Shown here: positions 1-7,734 of the stretch, piece after piece
Layout of the letters: every line of letters starts with the position of its first letter
Position numbering within the stretch: position 1 is the stretch's first letter
Source of the DNA: CATQHL01 sp965242895
Lineage (GTDB): Bacteria > Actinomycetota > Acidimicrobiia > Acidimicrobiales > CATQHL01
NCBI GenBank assembly: GCA_965242895.1
Contig: OZ251507.1
Coordinates: 744,001 to 808,000, forward strand
Direction of reading: 5' to 3'
Length of the DNA stretch: 64,000 nt
The notes under the pieces: generated by a model
Seen by the model: the letters and a program-made list of their open reading frames with translations, nothing else
Databases searched by the model: none
Told to the model about the DNA's origin: nothing
Position numbers and translations under genes: made by a program

Positions 1-440
1 TGTTTCTGCTCTTCGGCTTCATAATCCCGCGCTACCGGTTTGGACGCTATATGTACGCCATCGGCTCCAACGAACGAGCCGCTTCTCTAGCAGGCGTAAG
101 AGTAAACCGCTGGAAGTTAGTTTTCTTCGGTGTATGCGGGATGCTCGCCGGCATGGCCGGACTAATAAACGCCTTCCAGTTGGTAACTGTAGCCCCCTCC
201 TACAACCAAGGAGACGAACTAGAAGTCATCACGGCGGTCATTCTGGGCGGAGCCAGCCTGCTAGGCGGGAGAGGAAGGCTGCTGGGAACGTTCCTGGGGC
301 TGTTCTTCATCTCCACACTGCTCAACGGGCTGATCCTCACCGGGGTGTCCTCGTTTTATCAGCGCATCGCAACAGGGGCATCCTTGATCCTGGCGGTGCT
401 GTTTGACGAATGGCGGCGCAGCCGAATCTCACGACACTGA
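1..440 (+). CDS. Sugar-type (RbsC-like) ABC transporter permease, 3' part
   Basis: The reading frame is open from base 3 and the gene begins upstream of the window. The visible ~145 residues are the C-terminal part of a BPD_transp_2 permease of the ribose/simple-sugar ABC class: a cytoplasmic loop with the conserved GSNERAASLAGV region (EAA-like contact for the ATPase), then three hydrophobic segments including VILGGASLLGGRGRLLGT, typical of RbsC/YtfT proteins. It would sit in the inner membrane and form half of the substrate channel. ATP-binding and substrate-binding partners are not in the window and are presumably upstream. The internal ATG at 51 is not the real start. Confidence 0.85.
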   Translation, partial: FLLFGFIIPRYRFGRYMYAIGSNERAASLAGVRVNRWKLVFFGVCGMLAGMAGLINAFQLVTVAPSYNQGDELEVITAVILGGASLLGGRGRLLGTFLGLFFISTLLNGLILTGVSSFYQRIATGASLILAVLFDEWRRSRISRH

Positions 441-458
441 GTCTCGGCAGCAAGGGAA

Positions 459-484
459 GACGCCAGCGAGCGACGCCAGCGAGC
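459..484. repeat. 13-bp tandem duplication between convergent genes
   Basis: Two perfect adjacent copies of gacgccagcgagc lie in the 59-bp gap between the convergent permease and VOC genes. No clear terminator hairpin with a T-run is seen here. It is one of many short tandem duplications near gene ends in this window. Confidence 0.9.
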
Positions 485-499
485 GGTAGCGGGTGAGAG

Positions 500-958
500 T
501 TAGCCGCCGGTGGGGTTGCGAACCTCCAATACCTCCAACGTGATGCCGTCGGGGTCACGGAAGTAGGCCACGCAGTTCCCCTTGTTGGGACCAGAAGTAA
601 TTTCCACAGGGGCGTCGCTCACGGGCTTGGCGCCAAGCGAAACAAGACGCTCGAAGTCCTCCTCTAAGTTGCTGCTAGAAAGGCAGAGGTGCGCCGTGCC
701 TGGGTTCTTGGTGGCAAGATCGACTAGCTCGCCCGTGGGGTTGAGGTACTCAATCAGTTCGAGCAGCACATTCGAGTTGGGGATGCGGTAGAGGGCAACG
801 TAAAGACGCGTATCCGGGTAGCCGACTTGGACGGACGTGTACGGAGAATCGAAGACACGCTTGATGAACGGCTCGCGTTCGAAAACCGCCGAGTAAAACT
901 CCACCGAGCGTTCCAAGTTTGGGACGGTGAACCCCACATGATGTGTTCCGTTGAGCAT
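500..958 (-). CDS. VOC-family (glyoxalase/dioxygenase-like) protein
   Basis: A protein of 152 residues with the two-module beta-alpha-beta-beta-beta architecture of the vicinal oxygen chelate superfamily. It starts with the typical HHVGFTVPNLERSVEFY segment (metal-ligand His in the first strand) and ends with AYFRDPDGITLEVLE, whose glutamate is the usual last metal ligand. The ATG at 958 is preferred over the longer upstream frame because an AAGGGGG ribosome-binding site stands just before it and the VOC fold begins there. Members are lyases, epimerases or ring-cleaving dioxygenases; the reaction cannot be fixed from sequence. It is convergent with the permease gene. Confidence 0.8.
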   Translation of the reverse strand: MLNGTHHVGFTVPNLERSVEFYSAVFEREPFIKRVFDSPYTSVQVGYPDTRLYVALYRIPNSNVLLELIEYLNPTGELVDLATKNPGTAHLCLSSSNLEEDFERLVSLGAKPVSDAPVEITSGPNKGNCVAYFRDPDGITLEVLEVRNPTGG

Positions 959-1143
959 GACTTGCCCCCTTGTCGTGAGTAGCTGTTGAGTCCTTTTGCA
1001 TCCTTGCAGCACCCTGGCAGGCAAGGAGTTGCACAACGATACCTAGCAGCTAGCGGAAACTAGCGGCCTAGTGCATTCCCAAATCGGGCGCTGCAGGGAG
1101 CCAGGGAGCGGGAGTCGCAGAAGTCAAAGCGCAAGCACCGTAA

Positions 1144-1217
1144 GGCTGCGCAACCGCAATGCGAGCGAGACGCAACCGCAGGCTGCGCAACCGCAATGTG
1201 AGCGAGACGCAACCGCC
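1144..1217. repeat. 37-bp tandem duplication in a 320-bp gene-free stretch
   Basis: Two adjacent 37-bp copies (1144-1180 and 1181-1217) differ at only two positions and contain the shorter internal word gcaaccgc. They lie in the divergent gap 959-1278 between the VOC gene and the carotenoid-oxygenase-like gene, so the gap must hold promoters for both. I see no convincing sigma-70 boxes or RNA gene in it. Just upstream, around 1050-1070, the word ctagcgg is also repeated. Confidence 0.85.
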
Positions 1218-1278
1218 CTGAAGACGGCAAGGTTGAGCAGCGCTCGGGGCTAGCAGGAATTGCGGGCAGAGGGACTCC

Positions 1279-2643
1279 TTGAGCATTAAAGGCAGAAACT
1301 CGTTAATATCTGACTGCGTGGCAAGAACTGACGTGAAAGAAGCCGAGACACCCTGGTGGATGCGGGACAACTACGGTCCCGTATCGGAGGAAACGGAAGT
1401 CCTAGACCTGGCCGTGGATGGTGAGATCCCTCAGGAATTGCACGGCATGCTCACTCAAATTGGCCCGAATCCCCTGGGCAATTCGCCCCACTGGTTCTTA
1501 GGGCATGGGATGGTGCACGGGATTTTGCTCCGCAGCAAACAAGCCGTGCGTTACCGCAGCAGATGGATACGCACCCCCTACCTCGACGACCCTCGAAGAG
1601 GATTAGACCGACCGGAGAACTCTCCTGCCAACACCAACATCGTCGTACACGGAGGTCGCATTCTCGTCTTGGAAGAACGCCATCTGCCGTATGAGATCAA
1701 CTCCGACCTTGAAACCATCGGCCCGGTGGACTTCGACGGCGCCCTGAAGAGCGCCTTAACGGCGCACCCGAAGATCTGCCCCGAAAGCGGCGAACTGCTG
1801 GCCTTCTCCCATGACACCGACGAGTCCGCTATCACCTACCACCGCTTCGACACTGCAGGCAACTGCGTCTTTTCGCAGGTCGTGGAGTTCCCAAAGCCTG
1901 TGATGATTCACGACTTTGCAATGACCTCCGATCACGTGATTTTTTTGGATCTACCGGTGGTCTTCGAACCTCAATCCGCTGGCAGTCTCCCATATCGCTG
2001 GGATGACGGTCATACAGCCCGAATCGGCTTGATGAACCGGCACGGCGGCGCTGTGCAATGGTTCGAAATCGAGCCTTGCTACGTCTTTCACACCATCAAC
2101 GCCTGCAGCATCGGCAACCGTGTCACGCTAGACGCCTGCCGTTACCCGTCGCTCTGGGAAGGCGGAGTGGACAACTTCACTTCCCCCGCCATGGTGCATC
2201 GCTGGACACTGAATACGGCAGCGGGAGAAGTACGAGAAGAGACCCTCTTCGACGTGCGCTGCGACTTTCCGAGCATCGACAATCGGATGCTGGGCAAACC
2301 CAATCGCTACGCCTACGTCTCCACGATGGTTGACGAAGAAAGGGGCAGCATCCAGCACGGACACAGGGTGGTGAAACTGGACTTCGTGACAGGCACGACC
2401 GAGCACCACCACTTTGGCGTGTCTCGTTACGTTTGTGCGTCAGCCTATGTACCCCGATGCGCTGAGGCGCAAGACGAAGACGACGGATACGTGCTGGCCA
2501 TTGTGTATGAACGCACCCGCGACACCAGCGAGTTGGTGATTTTAGATGCCAAATCACTCGCAGACGAGCCGCTGGCAACCGTGGCGTTACCGGTTCGGGT
2601 GCCTTTCGGTTTCCATTCCTCCTGGATCCCCGCCGAGCACTGA
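1279..2643 (+). CDS. Carotenoid/lignostilbene cleavage oxygenase family protein
   Basis: A 454-residue member of the RPE65/carotenoid cleavage oxygenase family, non-heme Fe(II) enzymes with a seven-bladed propeller that split a C=C bond with O2. The four iron-ligand histidines of the family can be placed at about H163 (TAHPKICP), H211 (MIHDFAM), H271 (YVFHTINA) and H446 (FGFHSSWIP). The N-terminal NYGPVSEE segment and GPNPLGN are also typical. The listed TTG start is weak; GTG codons at 1318 and 1333 or ATG at 1360 are alternatives, since family homology only starts near residue 25. Substrate (apocarotenoid, stilbene or lignin-derived) is unknown; no carotenoid genes are nearby. Confidence 0.85.
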   Translation: MSIKGRNSLISDCVARTDVKEAETPWWMRDNYGPVSEETEVLDLAVDGEIPQELHGMLTQIGPNPLGNSPHWFLGHGMVHGILLRSKQAVRYRSRWIRTPYLDDPRRGLDRPENSPANTNIVVHGGRILVLEERHLPYEINSDLETIGPVDFDGALKSALTAHPKICPESGELLAFSHDTDESAITYHRFDTAGNCVFSQVVEFPKPVMIHDFAMTSDHVIFLDLPVVFEPQSAGSLPYRWDDGHTARIGLMNRHGGAVQWFEIEPCYVFHTINACSIGNRVTLDACRYPSLWEGGVDNFTSPAMVHRWTLNTAAGEVREETLFDVRCDFPSIDNRMLGKPNRYAYVSTMVDEERGSIQHGHRVVKLDFVTGTTEHHHFGVSRYVCASAYVPRCAEAQDEDDGYVLAIVYERTRDTSELVILDAKSLADEPLATVALPVRVPFGFHSSWIPAEH

Positions 2644-2670
2644 AGGGTGCTCAAGGGTGCTCAAAGGTGC
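2644..2670. repeat. 10-bp tandem repeat directly after a stop codon
   Basis: Immediately after the TGA of the oxygenase gene, agggtgctca occurs twice in tandem, followed by a partial third copy aaggtgc. It lies in the short gap to the convergent tpx gene. Confidence 0.85.
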
Positions 2671-2698
2671 CTAGCGGGCAGCCAAGCGTCCACGGAAT

Positions 2699-2724
2699 TA
2701 TTTACAGCACTTATCTACAGCACT
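2699..2724. repeat. 13-bp duplication carrying the tpx stop codon
   Basis: On the minus strand AGTGCTGTAGATA is followed at once by AGTGCTGTAAATA. The first copy contains the TAG stop of tpx and the second repeats the last codons with a TAA in its place. The two copies differ at one base. Confidence 0.85.
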
Positions 2725-3215
2725 GCGAGAGCGGCCTCGTAGTCTGGCTCGTCGGAAATCGGGTCGACCAACTCAGAGTGGAGCACTTTCCCGTGCTCGT
2801 CTATGACAACTACAGCCCTAGCGCACAATCCCGCAAGGGCGCTGTCGAGCATGTTCACGCCGTACGTATCGGCGAAGCCTCCCGAACGAAACGTGGAAGC
2901 GCAAGCAACATTGTCGATGCCTTCGTCGCCACAGAAACGCTTGGCAGCAAACGGAAGATCGGCAGACACGCAGAGCACGACAGTGTTCTCCATGTTTGCG
3001 GCCCGCTCGTTGAACGCGCGCACACTATTGGCGCAAGTCGGAGTGTCAATGCTCGGGAAAATGTTGAGGACAAGCCTCTTGCCTTCGAAGTCTTTCAAGG
3101 CGACCATCGATAAGTCGGCGCCGGTCAGCGAAAAATCCGGGGCGGAGTTGCCCGCTGCCGGAACTTCGCCTCCTACGCTTATGCTCTGGTCAAGGAATTG
3201 GATATTACGGGTCAT
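2715..3215 (-). CDS. tpx: Thiol peroxidase (atypical 2-Cys peroxiredoxin)
   Basis: At 166 residues it has the usual Tpx length and reduces H2O2 and alkyl hydroperoxides using thioredoxin. The peroxidatic cysteine C61 sits in PSIDTPTCANSVR, the Tpx form of the PxxxT/SxxC motif, and the resolving cysteine C95 in RFCGDEGI, the spacing characteristic of Tpx rather than AhpC or Bcp. The GNSAPDFSLTGADL N-terminus also fits. It is a cytoplasmic protein, transcribed alone and convergent with the upstream oxygenase gene. The 3' end is duplicated just beyond the stop. Confidence 0.95.
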   Translation of the reverse strand: MTRNIQFLDQSISVGGEVPAAGNSAPDFSLTGADLSMVALKDFEGKRLVLNIFPSIDTPTCANSVRAFNERAANMENTVVLCVSADLPFAAKRFCGDEGIDNVACASTFRSGGFADTYGVNMLDSALAGLCARAVVVIDEHGKVLHSELVDPISDEPDYEAALAVL

Positions 3216-3536
3216 GTCGTGTCCTCTTTCCGATCTGTCTGGCTACTGATTTGTGGCTACTTATTCGACTTACTAGCTTGGCTTGCGATTATCGAATTTC
3301 CAGAATCCTACTTTACCAGGGTAGCCACCCATAAGACGGAGAGAGAAGCCGTCAGAAACGCCAAGCCGGAAACAGATCGGGGGCGGAAACTGCTGCAACT
3401 TCGGGGGCAGGGGGGATAATGCAACTTCCTGCGAACAGTCTGCAATCGATCTGAGAACGGGATGTGGCAGGTCGAGCGACGAGCAGCGGCCCACAAGCCC
3501 ATGACAGCACACAACGAATAAACAAAGGAGTCAAAC
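3216..3536. other. Divergent intergenic region, tpx / acyl-CoA dehydrogenase
   Basis: A 321-bp stretch without a supported gene. Short antisense or overlapping frames here have no recognisable protein features. It must carry both divergent promoters; the only clear element is the AAAGGAG ribosome-binding site at 3524-3530 for the downstream TTG start. A small imperfect palindrome around ctactttaccagggtag (3308-3324) could be an operator but is weak. Confidence 0.5.
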
Positions 3537-5324
3537 TTGCCTGGATACGACCCTCCCCTGCGCGACATGGAGTTCGTACTCGAGCACATCTGCGATATCC
3601 AATCAATGCCGAAGATAGAAAGCTTCTCGACATTCGACCCCGAGGATCTAACACCCTTGCTCGAAGAAGCCGGTCGCTTCACTTCCGAGGTTTTTGCGCC
3701 CTTAAACAAGTCTGGAGACTCCTCAGGCAGCATCCGAAACGAAGACGGGACGGTGAGCACTCCCGCGGGCTTCGCAGAGGCCTACGCCGCATACGTAGAA
3801 GCAGGCTGGGGCGCAGTTCCGTGCCCGGCGGAGTACGGCGGAGGAGGTCTGCCGTGGACGGTAGGACTGGCGCTGCAGGAAATGCTCACGGCCTCCAATC
3901 TTTCGCTGTCGCTGTGCCCGATGCTCACCCAGGGCGCCATACATGTGCTCGAGGACCATGGGTCTCCAGAACAGCAAGCCTTGTTCCTTCCCAGGCTCAT
4001 CTCCGGCGAATGGACAGCCACCATGCTCCTGACAGAACCGCATGCCGGCTCCGACCTCGGAGCGCTGAGCACCAAAGCCGAGCGTTCCGAAGACGGCGTC
4101 TATCGGCTCAGGGGACAGAAGATATTCATCACTTGGGGCGAGCACAACATGGCGGAAAACATCATCCACCTGGTATTAGCGCGCACGCCCGACGCTCCGG
4201 GGGGAACGAGCGGCATCTCCTGCTTCATCGTCCCCAAGTACTTGCCCAACCCGGACGGCTCCCTCGGCAAGCGCAACGACATTGCCTGTGCATCCATAGA
4301 GGAAAAGATGGGACTTCACGCCAGCCCGACCTGCGTGATGCTGATCGGGGAGTCAGAAGGAGCGGTGGGCTACCTCATCGGCGAGGAAAACGCCGGAATG
4401 GTCTACATGTTCACGATGATGAACAACGCCAGGCTGGGCGTAGGACTAGAAGGCGTGGGAGTAGCGGACCGGGCGTATCAGAAGTCTCTGGAGTTCGCCA
4501 GTGAGCGCCGGCAGGGTCGGCGCCCCGAAACGCCCGCCGGAGAACAAGCCGTCATCGCCGCGCACCCGGACGTGCGCCGCATGCTCCTTACGCAAAAAGC
4601 CCACGTAGAAGCGTCACGCAGCCTCTGCTACTACAACGCACTAGCCATCGACCAAGCCAAACACCTGCCGGAAGGACGCGAGCGCACTGCAGCCCAAGAG
4701 CTTTGCGACCTTCTCACTCCGCTTTCCAAGTCATGGGGAACTGAAGTCGGAGAGATCGTCGCTTCACTGGCACTGCAGATTCACGGCGGCATGGGGTATG
4801 TAGAAGAGACGGGTGTCGCCCAGTACTACAGGGATGTCCGCATCACCTCCATCTACGAAGGATCAAACGGCATTCAAGCAATCGACCTCGTGGGACGCAA
4901 ACTGCCGATGCGAAAAGGCGCCGTGGTTCACGAACTGCTCGACCGGATCGCCGAGACCGCCGACAACCTGCCGGAGGAACTAGCAGTTCTGCGAGAACCG
5001 CTGGTGCGCGCCATCGAGGCCGCCCGAAAGTGCAGCGATTGGCTGCTTGCCCACAGGGGCGACGACGCCTGGGCAGGAGCCGCCCCGTATCAGCGGCTGA
5101 TGGCCAACCTGCTGGGTGCTTGGCTGCTGGCTAAGTCAGCCCAGGCGAGTTGGGAGCTGCTGTCGTCAGGCGAAACCGGTGCTAGAGCCGAGTTTCTCAG
5201 AGGAAAGCAGGTGACCGCCGAGTTCTTCTGCACTCAGATACTCCCGCAGGCGAGCGCCCTTGAGTCTGCCGTGACAGCTGGCAGCGGCGCTCTTTACGCT
5301 CTCGACGTAGAGCATTGGCGATGA
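3537..5324 (+). CDS. Acyl-CoA dehydrogenase, long (DmdC/FadE-like) type
   Basis: A 595-residue FAD enzyme with the four-part layout of the long ACAD subgroup: an N-terminal extension beginning PGYDPPLRDMEFVL (AcylCoA_DH_N), the helical and beta domains with TEPHAGSDLGAL, the C-terminal helical domain, then an extra C-terminal region (Acyl-CoA_dh_C). The catalytic base is probably E441 in ITSIYEGSNGIQ, the usual place. The TTG start is chosen because of the strong AAAGGAG 7 nt upstream and because the conserved N-terminus starts right there. This subgroup includes 3-methylmercaptopropionyl-CoA dehydrogenase (DmdC) and fatty-acid degraders; substrate is undecided. No other beta-oxidation gene is adjacent. 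Confidence 0.9.
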   Translation: MPGYDPPLRDMEFVLEHICDIQSMPKIESFSTFDPEDLTPLLEEAGRFTSEVFAPLNKSGDSSGSIRNEDGTVSTPAGFAEAYAAYVEAGWGAVPCPAEYGGGGLPWTVGLALQEMLTASNLSLSLCPMLTQGAIHVLEDHGSPEQQALFLPRLISGEWTATMLLTEPHAGSDLGALSTKAERSEDGVYRLRGQKIFITWGEHNMAENIIHLVLARTPDAPGGTSGISCFIVPKYLPNPDGSLGKRNDIACASIEEKMGLHASPTCVMLIGESEGAVGYLIGEENAGMVYMFTMMNNARLGVGLEGVGVADRAYQKSLEFASERRQGRRPETPAGEQAVIAAHPDVRRMLLTQKAHVEASRSLCYYNALAIDQAKHLPEGRERTAAQELCDLLTPLSKSWGTEVGEIVASLALQIHGGMGYVEETGVAQYYRDVRITSIYEGSNGIQAIDLVGRKLPMRKGAVVHELLDRIAETADNLPEELAVLREPLVRAIEAARKCSDWLLAHRGDDAWAGAAPYQRLMANLLGAWLLAKSAQASWELLSSGETGARAEFLRGKQVTAEFFCTQILPQASALESAVTAGSGALYALDVEHWR

Positions 5325-5345
5325 GGATGCGCCGGGGCGTCAAGA

Positions 5346-5369
5346 CTTTCTAGAGGACGGGCTAGAAAG
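5346..5369. terminator. Hairpin between convergent genes
   Basis: CTTTCTAG and CTAGAAAG form a perfect 8-bp stem with an 8-nt loop, 22 bp after the acyl-CoA dehydrogenase stop and before the convergent membrane protein gene. There is no clean T-tract, so it is a candidate bidirectional terminator only. Confidence 0.45.
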
Positions 5370-5422
5370 ACGTTTCTGCTAGGGCGTGTCGGCGTCTCCA
5401 AGCGGATCAGAGCGCACGCCCG

Positions 5423-6100
5423 TCAGCGCCCGCCCGAGCCGCTGATCTGGCCTACGAACCCGGGCGCTTCGTAGTTGACATCGGCTGAAAGAGGCATACA
5501 AGAAAACCTCGTGAGTCGGGGAAGGTCCTCCCCGATCTCGGGGAACGTGACCAACATCGGCCGTACGCCGCTGGGGGAAACCACAAGGCGGTAACGGAAA
5601 TCCGCGTTGGCGTCAGGCCCTATCTCGTCTTCGTGTCCGTCGTGCGCTACCTCCACATCGAACGGCAGGAAAGCAGCCGAAACCGGGCGAATCTCGGCAA
5701 GGAGCTCTTCTTCGAGAGCGGCACCCCACGAAAGGTCGACCTCTGCCTCGTCTGCCGCCGGAGGAGGCGGAGCGTATCCGGCTGAGGTGCGTAGATCGAT
5801 TCCCTCGGAGTCGGTGACGATCATCTCCAGCGGGTCATCGGTGAGGTTGCTGAGGAGAAAACGGACCTGTTCGCCGGGCTGAACCGAGACAGACTGAGGA
5901 CGGCAGCCCGAGTTGTCCGCAGTCATCTCCAGGAGACGGGGAGGAGTCGACGCTTCCTCATTCCTCAGGAGGAGCACCACAACGATGATCACCCAGGCAA
6001 GCAGGGCGGCCATGCCAACCCACATGACAACTCTCCAGAACCGGCTGCGCCGCCCAGAATCGGAAGATCCATCTTTTCCTGCATATTTTCTCACCCCCAC
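5423..6100 (-). CDS. Membrane-anchored protein, possible cupredoxin-like domain
   Basis: A 225-residue protein not recognised as a named family. A basic N-terminus is followed by one membrane helix (about residues 24-46: VVMWVGMAALLAWVIIVVVLLL), so the rest should be outside the membrane. The stretch NSGCRPQSVSVQPGEQVRFLLSNLTDDPLEM resembles the opening of cupredoxin-like domains (PxxVxVxxGxxVxFxxxN), but the usual His/Cys/Met copper-ligand cluster is not evident; HDGHEDE and a late FSCM are the only candidates. GTG at 6100 or 6094 may be the start. It lies 33 bp downstream of the DUF3105 lipoprotein gene on the same strand, suggesting a two-gene envelope operon. Confidence 0.6.
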   Translation of the reverse strand: MGVRKYAGKDGSSDSGRRSRFWRVVMWVGMAALLAWVIIVVVLLLRNEEASTPPRLLEMTADNSGCRPQSVSVQPGEQVRFLLSNLTDDPLEMIVTDSEGIDLRTSAGYAPPPPAADEAEVDLSWGAALEEELLAEIRPVSAAFLPFDVEVAHDGHEDEIGPDANADFRYRLVVSPSGVRPMLVTFPEIGEDLPRLTRFSCMPLSADVNYEAPGFVGQISGSGGR

Positions 6101-6133
6101 GCCCTTACGCCAGAACCTCGACTGTCGGGAGGT

Positions 6134-6883
6134 TCAGCTGCTGCGCTGGACATCGGGCTTGTCAGGCGGAACTCCCACCCCCCCGTCGCAGGCGGCTCCC
6201 GGCTCGGGCGCACTGGGGCCGTCTTTCAGGTACACGTCCAGGAAGCGCTCAAAGCGGGGGTCGGTGATGCTGTCGAGAGACAGTTGCCTTCCCCAGGCGG
6301 TCAGCACGAATGGGGTCTCCTGATCCTGATAGGGCGAAACCAACAAGTGCGTGCTTCGGTCGACCCGACCCCGGAGTTCGTTCAACTCCTCGGCGGGCGG
6401 GGCGCCTGGGAGGAAGGTGACCCACACCACTCCGTGCTCCAGAGAGTGCACGGCCAGCTCGTTTAGCACGGGAACCTCGTAATAGCCGCAGTTCAGCCAG
6501 ACCGGCAGGTGCTTACCACCTGCTGGCGGTGACGTAGGATAATCCACCCTTTCGCGCACATGATCGGCGCTCTCGATGGGAACGGTAATGATCCCGTCTA
6601 TGCCGCTTTCGATCTCTCCCTGATTCGGCGGGCCTCCGGCGCTCGGCTGAAAGTTGCTCGACTCCCCCATCCCCGACGAAACGTCGATGCTGTCGACGGA
6701 GTCACCGCCCCCAACCAACGAATCCCCGCCGGCGTCAGACCGACCTTCGCTCGCGGCGACCGCTTCTGAGACGTCTGAAGTTCCTGAGCTGCAGCCAGCC
6801 AGCCAGCCAAAGAGCGTCATGGGGAACAATGCGCCAAGCAGTGTCTTGCGCCATCTCACGGAACGCTCGCGCGATCTGTCCAC
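6134..6883 (-). CDS. DUF3105 lipoprotein
   Basis: A 249-residue secreted lipoprotein: a positively charged start, a hydrophobic core and the lipobox LAGC (C31), then a Ser/Asp/Gly-rich linker to about residue 85. The second half has the DUF3105 hallmarks YPTSPPAGGKHLPVW, NCGYYEVPV and AVHSLEHGVVWVTFLPG, with conserved histidines that may bind metal. The family's function is unknown; it is common in actinobacteria and Chloroflexi. GTG at 6883 gives a normal signal peptide; GTG at 6859 would also do. Presumably co-transcribed with the following membrane protein gene (33-bp gap). Confidence 0.85.
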   Translation of the reverse strand: MDRSRERSVRWRKTLLGALFPMTLFGWLAGCSSGTSDVSEAVAASEGRSDAGGDSLVGGGDSVDSIDVSSGMGESSNFQPSAGGPPNQGEIESGIDGIITVPIESADHVRERVDYPTSPPAGGKHLPVWLNCGYYEVPVLNELAVHSLEHGVVWVTFLPGAPPAEELNELRGRVDRSTHLLVSPYQDQETPFVLTAWGRQLSLDSITDPRFERFLDVYLKDGPSAPEPGAACDGGVGVPPDKPDVQRSS

Positions 6884-7022
6884 TAATTCACTTTAGGAGA
6901 ACGGCGGATTGATTTGAAAATATCGACGCCTAGCCAAGGCCGCGCCAAGAAGCCACAGGGGTCGGCGCTAGTCATACCCTGGGTCTGCTCGATCTTCGAG
7001 GTAGCAATGAGTTCCATGAGAT

Positions 7023-7042
7023 GAGTCCCAGCGAGTCCCAGC
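7023..7042. repeat. 10-bp tandem duplication just past the plsC-like stop
   Basis: gagtcccagc occurs twice in tandem 3 bp beyond the TAG (complement 7046-7048) of the acyltransferase gene. Confidence 0.8.
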
Positions 7043-7045
7043 GGG

Positions 7046-7714
7046 CTAGGAGGACTCCATGAGTTCGACAAGAGCCGACATGACTGCCAGGGAAATGTCC
7101 TTGCGGTCGGAGCGGCCAGGGGGGAAGGGGCGGACTGCGGCAACCTTGACGCTCACCAAAGGACGCTCCGAGAAGATGCCTGGAAAACGGGGACGCTTCT
7201 CCTCGGGAGGCCAGACCTCATCCGATCCGGTGATCCCGCAAAGCACGACCGGCGCCCCGCTGCGCTGAACCAGCAACCCTACGCCCGCTGCGTGCAATCC
7301 GACGCCGCCGCCGCTCTCTAGGGAAGAGACGATTCTCCCTTCGGGCATGATCACCACCGACTCCCCGTCGCCAAGCGCCCCGAGCGCCTCCTTCAGACCG
7401 AGCAGTCCGGTTCCGTCCAGCGGAATTGCGCCGATCAGCCGCAGCATCCTCCCCAGCAGCGGGTCGGCGAAGTACCTGCCCGCCACCAGAATTCGAACCG
7501 AGGCCTTGAAATGAGCGAAAAAACAAACACCCACTACCACGTCGAAGAGGCTGCGATGATTCGCTACGAAGATGGCTGGCGCTCGCGTGGGCAGCACCGG
7601 AGGGAAGTCCCATCGAGCGAGCAGCGGCGTAGTCAGACGCAAAAAGCCCGCCGAGGCAAGAAAGCCAAAGTGGAACGAGGTGCGATGACTGCTTGAGGGT
7701 CGCATGTCGGGCAT
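7046..7714 (-). CDS. plsC: 1-acyl-sn-glycerol-3-phosphate acyltransferase-like protein
   Basis: A 222-residue PlsC-superfamily acyltransferase. The catalytic HX4D motif is in VANHRSLFDVVV and the phosphate-binding motif is MPEGRI in place of the usual FPEGTR. These enzymes esterify lysophosphatidate at the inner membrane face with acyl-CoA or acyl-ACP; relatives act on other acceptors, so substrate is inferred. The frame extends to a TTG at 7735, but that would overlap the divergent ATPase start; ATG at 7714 or 7705 is more likely. Only 20 bp separates it from the divergent copper ATPase gene. Confidence 0.85.
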   Translation of the reverse strand: MPDMRPSSSHRTSFHFGFLASAGFLRLTTPLLARWDFPPVLPTRAPAIFVANHRSLFDVVVGVCFFAHFKASVRILVAGRYFADPLLGRMLRLIGAIPLDGTGLLGLKEALGALGDGESVVIMPEGRIVSSLESGGGVGLHAAGVGLLVQRSGAPVVLCGITGSDEVWPPEEKRPRFPGIFSERPLVSVKVAAVRPFPPGRSDRKDISLAVMSALVELMESS

Positions 7715-7734
7715 ATTGTAGAAATAGTTTCCCA

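Noticed and set aside
2667..3249. Two overlapping 148-codon plus-strand frames
   Set aside because: Both are antisense to the clear tpx gene.
3464..4504. 346-codon plus-strand frame
   Set aside because: Arg-rich alternative frame of the acyl-CoA dehydrogenase gene.
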